A DNA stretch of 28,729 bases from Lachnospiraceae bacterium (GCA_009911175.1 QXWX01000087.1:1-28729); one strand, 5' to 3'; positions 15,804-24,189 are shown, counted from the stretch's first letter. The notes: generated from the letters alone by a model not told the origin. Program-made: numbers and translations.

Positions 15804-17186
15804 CTATTCTTCCAACGCCGCTTTATCCATATCTTCCAGATAGCTGTCCACCGTGTAATCCGGTGTATTTGTCATAAACTTGCTCGTAGCCTGCATGATA
15901 CCGGAGGAAGCCGCCGCAGTGGGCATTACATCCTGAACCAGTCCGTATACATACTCGAAATTCTGCATATCCTCGGCAAGCTGCGCCACCGGCTCCGCAA
16001 AATCGCTGTCATAGGTCCATCCCAGGTCGCCCGCTTTGTATACGGTAAACGGATTTCCCTTTTCCTCGTAAACGTATTTGCAGCGGAGCTCCGCAACTGC
16101 CTCGCAGAGTGCAGCCGCTTCGTCCGGATGCTCGGTTCCCGCATAGACCATCATTCCAGAGTTCTGTTTTACGCCGCCGGCTACATTTTTACCATAAACA
16201 TCCACATCCTCGTCGCGGATGACCGGATAATAGAAATATCCGAAATCTTCGCCCATTTTTTCAGCGCCGGACGCTACCGCCCAGGAGCCGTTTGCCATCA
16301 TGGCCGCTTTTCCGGTCTCAAACATCGGAAGCGCTTCGTCGATCCCGGTCAATGCCACGTTCTTGGAAAATGCGCCCATATCCAGAAGCTCTTTCATGAC
16401 ATTTGCCGCTTCCGCATAAGGCTCATCGGAAAACTTCGCCTCGCCGTTCACGATCTTTTCGGTCATTTCCGGGTCCAGTGAATAGGCAAATCCTTCCAGC
16501 ATCATGGCTGCGCACCAGCCGTCCTTGGCACCTACAGATATAGGCACGATGTCGGTTTTGGCAAGCGTCTCAACCACGCTTTTCAGCTCCGCAACGGTCT
16601 TCGGCACTTCCAGGTTGTTGTCTGCGAAAATCTTCTTATTATATAAGACGATCTCATAGGAAATGTCCTCAAACGGTACGGAATAAGTATGCCCGTCTTC
16701 TGCCGGCAGCTTTGCGGATGGAATCACCTTGTCCCAGTAGCCGCTTGCTTCCAGATAATCGTCCAGAGGAAGCGCGCTTTCCGATTCCAGGATCGGGGTT
16801 GCCCAGCTTCCGCCTCGCTCCCACCATACATCCAGGCCGTCGCCTCCCGCGGAGATCATGGTGCGCACTTTGGTTTCGTAGGTCTGCGCGTCGCCGGGAA
16901 CCATTTCCAGTTCAACCTCTACATCCGGCAGAACCTCCGGAAGATGTTCCATCACATATGCCATTTCCGCCTGCACGTTTTCATCCGTGTCGTTGAAAAG
17001 CATATTCAGTTTTACCTTTTCCCCGGAATCTTTGGAGCTGCTTTCAGCGCCGCTTTCCGTACCGCCGGAGCTTTCCGAACCTGAACTGCCGGAATCCCCG
17101 GAACCGCCTGCCCCTCCGCAGGCCGCAAGTGAACCGGCCATGATTCCGACCAGTGCAAGTGACGTCAATTTTTTCCATTTGTTCAT
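15804..17186 (-). CDS. Sugar-type ABC transporter solute-binding lipoprotein
   Basis: The 460-residue protein has a lipoprotein signal peptide with lipobox SLAAC (cysteine 23), then a Gly/Ser-rich linker and a fold typical of family 1 extracellular binding proteins (for example YSVPFEDISYEIVLYNKKIF and AAMMANGSWAVASG). The ATG at 17184-17186 follows GGGAGGAAAG; 43 upstream codons are not used. It is attached to the outer face of the membrane and delivers substrate to the CUT1 permeases. It is the first gene of the minus-strand operon, transcribed divergently from the kinase gene. Confidence 0.92.
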   Translation of the reverse strand: MNKWKKLTSLALVGIMAGSLAACGGAGGSGDSGSSGSESSGGTESGAESSSKDSGEKVKLNMLFNDTDENVQAEMAYVMEHLPEVLPDVEVELEMVPGDAQTYETKVRTMISAGGDGLDVWWERGGSWATPILESESALPLDDYLEASGYWDKVIPSAKLPAEDGHTYSVPFEDISYEIVLYNKKIFADNNLEVPKTVAELKSVVETLAKTDIVPISVGAKDGWCAAMMLEGFAYSLDPEMTEKIVNGEAKFSDEPYAEAANVMKELLDMGAFSKNVALTGIDEALPMFETGKAAMMANGSWAVASGAEKMGEDFGYFYYPVIRDEDVDVYGKNVAGGVKQNSGMMVYAGTEHPDEAAALCEAVAELRCKYVYEEKGNPFTVYKAGDLGWTYDSDFAEPVAQLAEDMQNFEYVYGLVQDVMPTAAASSGIMQATSKFMTNTPDYTVDSYLEDMDKAALEE

Positions 17187-17241
17187 TCTTCTTTCCTCCC
17201 TGTTGTTGTATTGCTGTTGAGAATATCTTATACACTTCCAG

Positions 17242-17265
17242 CCGAAAACGGAATGGAATTTTCGG
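17242..17265. promoter_or_regulatory. Possible operator in the divergent regulator/transporter region
   Basis: CCGAAAA (17242-17248) and TTTTCGG (17259-17265) are inverted repeats ten bases apart, just upstream of a minus-strand -10-like TATAAG (17227-17232). No good -35 is visible for the binding-protein promoter, fitting activation by the AraC-type response regulator encoded here. Confidence 0.4.
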
Positions 17266-17424
17266 ACGCTATATGGAAAAATCAGAAAATTGATCCCTTT
17301 CTTGTATTCAAGCATCCCCGCATATTATATAATAATTCTCGAAAGACGATTGCTGCAGGCCGCATTCTGATACACAGGATATGGAATCAGAATGGCCTGA
17401 ATGGGAACAATGGGAGGATACACA

Positions 17425-19200
17425 ATGCGCAGAACTTATTTTTTTACCAACTGGAATATGAAAAGAAAAATCCTTGCGGTTTTTCTCCCCCTGCTCATGC
17501 TGTCCACCCTTCTGATCCTGGTCTCATCCATCTCGCTGATCATCCGGAACGGAAAGGCGGAGGCGCTGAACAACGCGAAGGACAAGCTGTCCCTTGTAAC
17601 CGGCCAGACAGACCAGATCCTGTCAAATATTACCTACAATATTAAGGCATTTTCCACCAGCTCTGCGCTGCAGGATGCGATCCGTGCGGAGTATCCGGAC
17701 AATAATTACGGCAACTATATGTTTTCCTCCACCATGCACAATGCCGTGCACAACATTATGGAGATCCAGAGCCTGATTTCCAGCGGCTACATCCATACCC
17801 GGGACGGCCGCGTATTCGATATCAAGACAGACGAGATCCGCACACCGGATGCGGAAATGGACGCGCGCTACCGGGAAATCGCGGCGGAGAAGGGGCGGAT
17901 ACTCCTGGAATATCCGGCGGACAAAAGCGGAGCCGCCGCCCTGACCGTGTCCAAATCGCTGATCGATATCCGGTCAGGGAGCTGCCTCGGGATTCTGACC
18001 TTTGACATCAAGGAATCCCTTTTTTATGACTCCTATCATTCCGTGTCGGATGAAGAAAATGAATGCTTCCTGCTGATCGACAGCGCAGGCACCATCATTT
18101 CCTCCGAAAACCGGGACGAGCTGCAGACAACGGCGTCCCCGGAAATCCTGGGTCTGCTGGAGGGCATGGGGAAGCCGGAACAGAAAACGCAGTACAAATC
18201 AGGCGGAAAAATCCCGCAGGAAACGACGGCCGAACACATGCTGCTCCTTTCTTCCGAAACGGAAAACGGAGATTACCTGGTGGTCTACATGATGCGCTAT
18301 TACCGGATATACAAAGAAGCCCTGAACCTGGCGCTGTTCCTTCTGAACATCGGCATCCTGGTTCTGGCCGCAGGGGTGCTTCTGTCTTCGCGGCTGGCCC
18401 AGAGCATCGTGGGCCCGGTGATCCGGCTGGCGGATTATGCAGACGAAGCCGGAAAGGGCAATTTCGACCTTCCGGTTCCCGTCCATTCCGGGGATGAGAT
18501 CGGTTTTCTGGCGGAACGCTTCGGGGTCATGAATCACAATATCAAAGAACTGACCACCAGGATCTACAACGAGCAGACCCAGAAAAAGGAATATGAGCTG
18601 AAAATGCTGCAGGCCCAGATCAATCCGCATTTTTTATACAACTGTCTGGACAACATCAGCAGCCTGATCACGGATCAGAAAAACGAAACCGCCACCGCCA
18701 TGGTATCCCATCTGGGCCGCTACTATCGGGCCATCCTGAGCAAGGGACGCAATATCATTACGATCCGGGAAGAACTGGAACTGATCCGGGCCTACCTGGA
18801 GATCCAACTGATCCGGATTCCAGACTTGTTTACCTATGAGATCACGGTGGACGAGGACATTCTGGATTTTAAGATCCTGAAAATGATTCTCCAGCCCATT
18901 GTGGAAAATTCCGTGATACACGGCTTCGCAGGCTACAAAAACAGCGGCCGGATTAAAATAGAAGGAACCCTGGAAAACCAGACGGTCTGCATCCTCATTT
19001 CCGACAATGGAAAGGGCATTCCGGAGGGATCGCGTTCCTCCATATTCGCGCCGGCTCCCACGGCAATCCCCAAGCATTTCGGGCTGAAAAATATCCAGGA
19101 AAGGATTCGTTTGAAGCACGGGGAAAAATATGGGATTTCCATAAAGTCAGAACCGGGGCAGGGAACGCAGATTGGGGTTCGTTTTCCCAAGACATTGTAA
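17425..19200 (+). CDS. YesM-like sensor histidine kinase
   Basis: The 591-residue membrane kinase starts at ATG 17425, six bases after TGGGAGGA. TM1 is near residues 14-40 and a Cache-like extracytoplasmic sensor follows to about 295. TM2 lies near 302-321, followed by HAMP. The His_kinase domain has QINPHFLYN with the phospho-accepting histidine at about 402, and the ATPase domain has DNGKGIPEG near 527. This is the architecture of YesM/LytS-family kinases that control sugar transport in Firmicutes. It is followed by its response regulator 83 bases downstream, and together they probably regulate the divergent importer/glycohydrolase genes. Confidence 0.92.
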   Translation: MRRTYFFTNWNMKRKILAVFLPLLMLSTLLILVSSISLIIRNGKAEALNNAKDKLSLVTGQTDQILSNITYNIKAFSTSSALQDAIRAEYPDNNYGNYMFSSTMHNAVHNIMEIQSLISSGYIHTRDGRVFDIKTDEIRTPDAEMDARYREIAAEKGRILLEYPADKSGAAALTVSKSLIDIRSGSCLGILTFDIKESLFYDSYHSVSDEENECFLLIDSAGTIISSENRDELQTTASPEILGLLEGMGKPEQKTQYKSGGKIPQETTAEHMLLLSSETENGDYLVVYMMRYYRIYKEALNLALFLLNIGILVLAAGVLLSSRLAQSIVGPVIRLADYADEAGKGNFDLPVPVHSGDEIGFLAERFGVMNHNIKELTTRIYNEQTQKKEYELKMLQAQINPHFLYNCLDNISSLITDQKNETATAMVSHLGRYYRAILSKGRNIITIREELELIRAYLEIQLIRIPDLFTYEITVDEDILDFKILKMILQPIVENSVIHGFAGYKNSGRIKIEGTLENQTVCILISDNGKGIPEGSRSSIFAPAPTAIPKHFGLKNIQERIRLKHGEKYGISIKSEPGQGTQIGVRFPKTL

Positions 19201-19283
19201 ACCCTGCCAAAATAGATACCCAAGGGCACCCCATCATGGCCATGCGGCCGTTTCATAAGGTATTAGGAAAGGATAAACAGCAT

Positions 19284-20888
19284 ATGTACAAGATCATGTT
19301 TGTAGACGACGATCCTCTGATTCTGCGGAGGCTTCACCAGATTCTGGACTGGCAGTCAATGGACTTTGCAGTCCTTCCGGACGCGTGCGACGGCATTTCT
19401 GCCCTGGCCTTGCTGAAATCGGCGGTTCCGGACATCATCATCTGTGATATCAACATGCCCAACATGGATGGGCTGGAGCTTGCCGCCATCCTAAAGGAAC
19501 ATTATCCGGATGTCCAGTGCATCCTGCTGACCGTCAATGACAGCTTCGGCTGTGCCCAGCAGGCTCTGAACATCGGCGTGACCCATTACCTGCTCAAGCC
19601 CATTGAGCCGGAATCACTGCGGGAACTGATTCAGAAAATTTTGTCCCGGCTGGACTCGTCCCGGGAAAAGGAAAACTACATCAGCTCCCTGTATTCCAAG
19701 GCATTGCTCAACGAGCGGATGATCCGGGACAAATTCCTGAACTGGCTGGTTTCCGGCCGTCAGACGCTGGACGAGCAGCAGCTGAAGGAAAAATTCGAAT
19801 TTTACCAGATTCCCTTACACGGAGAGGAATTTCAGATCATTGCCGTCCACATCGAATCCCTGGATTTTCCGGTTTCCATGGAGAAAAATATGGACGACCT
19901 GCTGCAGACCGCCATCAAATCCATTGAGGACACGCTCAGCGATTACCCCAACTGCGTGGTGTTCACCGATTCCTTTTACCAATGCAATATCCTGATGGGA
20001 TATGAAAAAAATTCCGGCAGCCCGGGGCCGGGTACCCCGCTGATCTGCAGGCTGCTGCGGGACAATCTGCTGTTTGACCTGAACCTTTCCGCCGCCGTTT
20101 TTTATAGCTGCCGGTATAAGGGGCTGTCCAACATTTACCGCTGCTATTATGAGACAAAATTTTTGTCCCGGTACAACCAGTCGGTTCTGGACAAGGGCAT
20201 CATTTCCTTCGCGGAATATATGAAAAATGCTTTCGACATGGAGATGGATCTGGACTCCATCCGCTCCGCCACCTTCCGCCTGCTCCGTTCCGACGACTTA
20301 AGGGGCCTGGACGCCCATGTGCAGGATACGCTGGAACCGCCCTTTGCCCGGCATTCCTTTGACACCTTCAACATGCTGCGGATTGATTTTGTGATGACCG
20401 GCCTGATGTTCCTCCGGGAAAATAAACTGGCCCTGCAGGATATATTTGACCGGCATTATACGCCCCTGTCCGAAGTAATGGAGCTGAATGAGCCGGAGGG
20501 CTGCGCCGCATTCCTGGAGCATTATTTTCATCGGATTCTGGAACACATCCGGGGCAGCAAGGTGTCCCCGTCCCGCCGGATCACGGAAAAATGCATGGAG
20601 CTCATTGAGCAGAACCTGTCCTCCCCCGAGCTTTCCGTAAAGTGGCTCAGCTCCCAGCTCTACATGAACGAAAACTACCTGAGCCGCATGTTCCGCCGGG
20701 AGATGAACCTGCCTCTGGTGAAGTTCATGATGCAGAAGAAGATGGAGGCTGCGAAGAAATATCTGGATGACGGGTACACCAACCTGCAGGAGGTCGCCCG
20801 CCTGACCGGGTTCGCCGATCCGCTGTATTTCAGTAAGTGTTTTAAAAAAGAGTATGGGGTGGCGCCGTCGAAGTATATCGGGGTGTAG
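19284..20888 (+). CDS. YesN-like response regulator with AraC-type DNA-binding domain
   Basis: The 534-residue cytoplasmic protein has a receiver domain at 1-120 (VDDD at 7-10, phospho-acceptor Asp55 in IIICDINMPNMDG, Lys in LLKPIEP), a long middle region, and an AraC-type double helix-turn-helix at about 430-534 (SVKWLSSQLYMNENYLSRMF, then YTNLQEVARLTGF). I chose ATG 19284, after AGGAAAGGA, because the receiver domain starts there; 16 upstream codons are ignored. It is the cognate regulator of the kinase directly before it and the likely activator of the divergent transporter operon. Confidence 0.92.
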   Translation: MYKIMFVDDDPLILRRLHQILDWQSMDFAVLPDACDGISALALLKSAVPDIIICDINMPNMDGLELAAILKEHYPDVQCILLTVNDSFGCAQQALNIGVTHYLLKPIEPESLRELIQKILSRLDSSREKENYISSLYSKALLNERMIRDKFLNWLVSGRQTLDEQQLKEKFEFYQIPLHGEEFQIIAVHIESLDFPVSMEKNMDDLLQTAIKSIEDTLSDYPNCVVFTDSFYQCNILMGYEKNSGSPGPGTPLICRLLRDNLLFDLNLSAAVFYSCRYKGLSNIYRCYYETKFLSRYNQSVLDKGIISFAEYMKNAFDMEMDLDSIRSATFRLLRSDDLRGLDAHVQDTLEPPFARHSFDTFNMLRIDFVMTGLMFLRENKLALQDIFDRHYTPLSEVMELNEPEGCAAFLEHYFHRILEHIRGSKVSPSRRITEKCMELIEQNLSSPELSVKWLSSQLYMNENYLSRMFRREMNLPLVKFMMQKKMEAAKKYLDDGYTNLQEVARLTGFADPLYFSKCFKKEYGVAPSKYIGV

Positions 20889-20961
20889 AGATGGATGGTG
20901 GCTGTAAAAAAGGCTTCAGGCCGTTGGAGTGTAACCGCATAGTCGGAAATGATTCCATTTT

Positions 20962-21234
20962 AAATAAATCTGCATGTGTGCCGGTATCGACCAATGTCAG
21001 TGTTAAGATATCATCTTCTATCAAATAGATTCACAGCCAGTCTGGCTGGATATGGCATTCCCGAAATCCGGCCAGCTTCCCCTTCAGGGCATGATCTTTA
21101 TACTTTTTTTCAAGAGGAAGTCCCAGGAGCAGCGTGTCTACGACGGATTCCAGAAGAGAGATGTCCAGACCACGTTTTTTCGCTGTCTTCAGACTTTTTT
21201 TAAACTTTCCAGACAGAATTAATTCGTATTTCAT
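20962..21234 (-). pseudogene. yafQ: YafQ-family toxin gene interrupted by one nonsense codon
   Basis: The frame from 21234 reads MKYELILSGKFKKSLKTAKK through CHIQPDWL, then a TGA at 21031-21033. It continues in the same frame as IYLIEDDILTLTLVDTG and ends in HADLF, the normal end of RelE/YafQ endoribonucleases. In relatives the stop position is usually leucine, and TTA to TGA is one substitution. The truncated product lacks the C-terminal strands that carry catalytic residues, so it should be inactive. The downstream frame stays open past the normal end. It overlaps the antitoxin remnant by four bases. Confidence 0.85.
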
Positions 21235-21425
21235 AGATCCAATTCCTCTAATGCCTCAGAAAAACTGCCGTATCGTTTGGTATCAGGATCTCGGCTTATA
21301 CATTTTGCTTCTTGCATAGCTTCTATAACCTCAGGCTTATACTCTGGATACTTCACATCAAACGGTATCCCTCCGCGTAAGATGATCTGTTTTAAAAATA
21401 TATTCACTGCGTCAGACAATGTCAA
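21231..21425 (-). pseudogene. dinJ: DinJ/RelB-family antitoxin missing its N-terminus
   Basis: The remnant of about 64 codons reads TLSDAVNIFLKQIILRGGIP, then FDVKYPEYKPEVIEAMQEAK, a classic DinJ middle and toxin-binding tail. The usual first roughly 20 residues (the ribbon of the ribbon-helix-helix fold) are absent, and no ATG or ribosome binding site precedes it. Homology stops at 21425, exactly where the intron-like sequence begins. Without the beta-strand it cannot dimerise and bind its operator normally, consistent with relaxed selection on the damaged toxin. Confidence 0.82.
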
Positions 21426-21731
21426 TTAGGTGTTCACAGCAACGGCATCCAGCCCATTGGAACGCCAGTCATGCTATACAATGACATTGCGTCAACTGTG
21501 GGAGAACCTGTATCCTCCGCCTTTAAGTGTAAAAGGGCGGTATGCGAATCAACGAAAGGAGTGCAGCAAACGGGACGCAGGTAGTCGGATAGCCCGACAG
21601 TACCGATGAAGGTGGGTGATGCCACCGGAGGGAAGCGGAGAGAGGGGCATACCTCGCAAGGGGTATGTCTACTCGACCAGGATACCAGAACAGGAGGCAG
21701 GTGAACCATTCACCTGCCTCCTGTCCAACAA
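21426..21731 (+). mobile_element. Probable 5' fragment of a group II intron
   Basis: About 300 non-coding bases contain features I associate with domain I of bacterial group II introns: GGCGGTATGCGAATCAACG, GTGCAGCAAACGGGACGCAG, a GTAGTCGGAT/AGCCCGACAGTAC stem, and paired CATACCTCGCAAGGGGTATG before TCTACTCGACCAGG. No domain V, no reverse transcriptase and no 3' end are present, so it is a truncated copy. Open frames on minus across it (21434-21735) are shadows. Identification is from memory of similar sequences and needs a covariance search. Confidence 0.5.
21691..21723. repeat. Perfect 15-bp inverted repeat with 3-base loop
   Basis: CAGGAGGCAGGTGAA (21691-21705), CCA, then the exact complement (21709-21723). 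It sits at the junction between the intron-like fragment and the 3' end of the permease remnant. No T tract follows on plus or minus. Confidence 0.75.
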
Positions 21732-22640
21732 TCACCGTTCTCCTTTGTTATACGGAGCTCCGGCCGCTGCGGGCCGTTTGCTGCTTTTGGAAGTAAACAT
21801 AAGAACTAACAGCGTTGCGATATATGGGATCATGTTGTATACACTGTCGGGCAGCCCAAGCTTTGCCAGGAATGGGATTCCCGAATAGGCGGCTGCGATG
21901 GTCTTCATCAGACCGAAAAACATTGCCGTAACAGCAATCCTGCCGGGACGCCACTGGCCGAAGATCAGCACCGCAAGGGCCAGAAATCCGTAGCCGGCAA
22001 CGCTTGCGTTGAAGGTCGTTCCGGTAGGGACAATAAATACCAGCCCTCCAAGTCCGGCAAGGGCGTCGGAAATGATCACTCCCAGATATCTCATTTTCGT
22101 CACATTGATCCCTACGGAATCGGATGCATGGGGATTTTCGCCGCACGTCCTGATCTGCAGCCCCAGCCGGGTCTTGTGAATGACAATCTGAGAGATAAGC
22201 AGGATCAAAAGCCCAAGATACGTTGTCGGGTAAAACTTTTGAAACAGCATCTCTCCTAAAAACGGGATATCTCCGAGAACCGGTATCTTTTCCAGGCGGA
22301 ATACATTGCGGAATGTGACATACTGTACGCCCTGTATCACTCTGGCAATAAAAATACAAAATGCCGAGGCAAACAGGTTCAGCGCCGTGCCGCTGATCGT
22401 CTGGTCTGCCTTGAGGGTGATCGAGGCAAACGCGTGAAAAACGTAAACACGATCCCTGCCAGCATGGACACGAGCACTCCGCAGAAAAGCAGTGCCTGGG
22501 GAGGCAGACTGCCCTCCAGCGCGTTGATGGCCATGATTCCGCTGAAGGCTCCTATGATCATGATCCCTTCCAGACCGATATTCATCACACCGCTCTGTTC
22601 AGAGAACATCGCTCCAAGGGAAACGATCATGAGAGGGGCT
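21732..22640 (-). pseudogene. Nucleoside-type ABC importer permease 2 (NupQ/YufQ-like), frameshifted
   Basis: Two frames together give one permease. The first reads MIVSLGAMFSEQSGVMNIGL to VSMLAGIVFTF and the second resumes at HAFASITLKADQTISGTALN through to a normal C-terminus at 21732. The break is a one-base loss in a run of five T on the minus strand near 22435-22440. The protein belongs to the branched-chain/nucleoside permease family (PF02653) that works with BmpA-type binding proteins. The first roughly 20 residues are missing because of a deletion that joins this gene to the end of permease 1. Confidence 0.82.
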
Positions 22641-23348
22641 CATGGAGAAAACAGCATTTTTCTTGATCGGCATTCCGGAGAGAAGTGTAGCAAAAGGGTT
22701 CATCCCTCCGGCAACCATTTCATATCCCTTCGTGGTCTTGTAAAGCAGGATATAGATTAATACGGCAATTCCGACCGCAATGAAAAATCCACCGTTGACA
22801 CTGCTGTCCGGGAACAGGCGGTTCAGCTCCATGCCGGGCAGGTATGCGTGTTCCGGAGTCAGCTTGGCCTGATTTTTTCCTGAATCATAAATCGTTTTGC
22901 GGATCAGTAAATTGACCAGATGCATTCCGATATAATTCAGTAGGATCGTGGAAATAACGATATTTACTTTGAAATATACATGTAATAATCCGGCGATCAT
23001 AGCCTACAGCGCTGCGGCAGCGGCTGCTGCCACAAGAGGGATCAGCCAGCTCAAAGGTCTTGGCACCTGGAGCGTATGCGCCGTCAGCATTGCAAAATAA
23101 CCGCCGATCACAAATTGCCTCGGCCCTCCGATATTAAATGCGCCGGTCTTAAATCTGACTGCAACGCCTAAACCAACCATCAGAAGCGGTGTTGCATAAT
23201 AAAAGACATCTCCGATTCTGCGGTTTCCTCCGATAAAGCCGCCGGAGAGGATCGCACGGAAACCATTTCCGGCCTGTGCAGGATTGGAAAAAAGCAGGAT
23301 TAGATACCCGGCCAGAAGCCCTAATGCGATACAGATTATGGTCGCTGA
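22641..23348 (-). pseudogene. Nucleoside-type ABC importer permease 1 (NupP/YufP-like), nonsense and truncated
   Basis: The frame reads from SATIICIALGLLAGYLILLF through GLGVAVRFKTGAFNIGGP to AAAAAL, then TAG at 23004-23006. It continues unbroken in the same frame as AMIAGLLHVYFKVNIVISTI to IKKNAVFSM. In relatives the stop position is tryptophan (TGG to TAG). Both ends are cut: the N-terminus is joined to the ATPase fragment and roughly the last third is missing, where the second permease begins at 22640. Confidence 0.82.
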
Positions 23349-23481
23349 TCTTGAATACTTTATCCAGTTCAAATGAGATCAAAAGCACGCCTCTGTTCTT
23401 CGCGGTCTGCTTAAATAAGCTCTTATGTATTCCGTCAATGGCTCCGATATCCAGGCCCCTTGTGGGCTGGACGGCGATCAT
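23349..23481 (-). pseudogene. C-terminal fragment of the importer ATPase (NupO-like)
   Basis: About 44 codons read IAVQPTRGLDIGAIDGIHKS and GVLLISFELDKVFKISD. This is the D-loop to H-loop stretch of the second ATPase domain of sugar/nucleoside ABC proteins of the BmpA group. It is cut at both ends: on one side fused out of frame to permease 1, on the other abutting a ParA remnant on the opposite strand. Gene order ATPase-permease-permease is the normal order of nucleoside importer operons. Confidence 0.75.
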
Positions 23482-23482
23482 T

Positions 23483-23602
23483 TCCGTCCGGGCGGCGGAG
23501 ATTTCAGCGGAGGGTGTCAGCATCTACAAGCATGATCCGAAGGGGAAAGTGGCGTCAGCTTACGATTCTCTGACAAAGGAGGTGCTTGCAGATGGGCAGT
23601 AA
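23483..23602 (+). pseudogene. C-terminal tail of a ParA-family ATPase
   Basis: Thirty-nine codons, SVRAAEISAEGVSIYKHDPK then GKVASAYDSLTKEVL, match the conserved C-terminus of ParA/Soj proteins carried by plasmids and integrative elements of Firmicutes. The ATPase core is absent. The fragment starts where the importer ATPase remnant on the opposite strand ends, so about 23482 is a recombination junction. Confidence 0.7.
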
Positions 23603-23804
23603 CGGAAAAAGGAACTCTGATAGAAGATGATATTTTTCTGATAGTACTAAGGCCCGATGGAGCCTTCCCACGTTTGAAATATAGATTTATACACTTCGGA
23701 TTCATTAGTTCATTTATAAGAAGCTGCTTCTTAATCAAGATTACCCCATAGATTTCAGAAAATGTAAAAATGATAGGTTATTCATCGCTTACGACAGAAC
23801 GGGC

Positions 23805-24005
23805 ATGATTGCCGATATAAAGAATATAATCCCCCACATACAGGACAGCGACATGGTGGAGCTTGCCGGACAGGTCTTGGGGAAACTGGAAGCTATGAGC
23901 GATGTGGAATTTGCAGAGGTGGCATTGGGTTACTGTTCACACGGTGTCGTGCACTTGCTGCACGGCATTGGAAGCGGCGGAGTGATTAACGCAAATCTTT
24001 TATAG
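23805..24005 (+). CDS. Small protein resembling transposon-transfer-assisting family
   Basis: The 66-codon frame starts at an ATG, but protein-like sequence continues upstream in frame (DRLFIAYDRTG from about 23772) with no start codon. The 5' end may therefore be lost. IIPHIQDSDMVELAGQVLGK and LEAMSDVEFAEV resemble the small transposon-transfer-assisting proteins of Tn1549-like elements, whose usual length is about 70. The C-terminal GYCSHGVVHLLHG tail is not familiar. It is probably a relic of a conjugative element along with ParA and relaxase pieces nearby. Confidence 0.4.
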   Translation: MIADIKNIIPHIQDSDMVELAGQVLGKLEAMSDVEFAEVALGYCSHGVVHLLHGIGSGGVINANLL

Positions 24006-24022
24006 CATTATTCGACATAACG

Positions 24023-24031
24023 TGCTACAAT
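24023..24031 (+). promoter_or_regulatory. Extended -10 promoter of the small toxin gene
   Basis: TGCTACAAT is an extended -10 element (TG-N-TACAAT) about 70 bases before the small toxin ATG. No clear -35 is visible, as expected for extended -10 promoters. The transcript would start near 24038. Confidence 0.4.
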
Positions 24032-24073
24032 TCTTTTAGTCAGATTAGAGCAGGTAGGGATAGTCTGCGGTTG

Positions 24074-24095
24074 TCCTTTCTGGAAACGGAAAGGA
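24074..24095 (+). promoter_or_regulatory. Hairpin that sequesters the toxin ribosome binding site
   Basis: TCCTTTC (24074-24080) pairs perfectly with GAAAGGA (24089-24095) over an 8-base loop. The right arm covers most of the Shine-Dalgarno AAGGAGG (24091-24097). This would hold translation of the toxin down, as in other type I toxin mRNAs. Confidence 0.65.
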
Positions 24096-24102
24096 GGTCG
24101 GT

Positions 24103-24186
24103 ATGAATACGTTAGAAGTGCTTACGTTAGTGCTGGTGATTTTTGCAGCTTTGACATACATAGACAATAAACACAACCGCAAGTAA
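24103..24186 (+). CDS. 27-residue holin-like type I toxin
   Basis: The short gene has ATG preceded by AAGGAGG five bases upstream. The peptide is MNTLEVLTLVLVIFAALTY followed by a charged tail, IDNKHNRK. One membrane helix plus a polar C-terminus is the form of putative holin-like toxins (Fst/TxpA-like type I toxins) in Firmicutes, which insert into the membrane when over-produced. The surroundings support this: a hairpin over the ribosome binding site, a terminator right after the gene and a promoter facing the gene from downstream. It lies between conjugative-element remnants, consistent with a former stabilisation role. Confidence 0.72.
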   Translation: MNTLEVLTLVLVIFAALTYIDNKHNRK

Positions 24187-24189
24187 CGG

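Noticed and set aside
11258..21460. Shared CATCCAGCCCATTG at about 11261 and 21445
   Set aside because: A 14-base match in a window of this size is near chance expectation and the flanks do not align.
21434..21735. Minus-strand frames of 70-91 codons
   Set aside because: They run across the intron-like structured RNA sequence. Such reverse frames are commonly mis-annotated.
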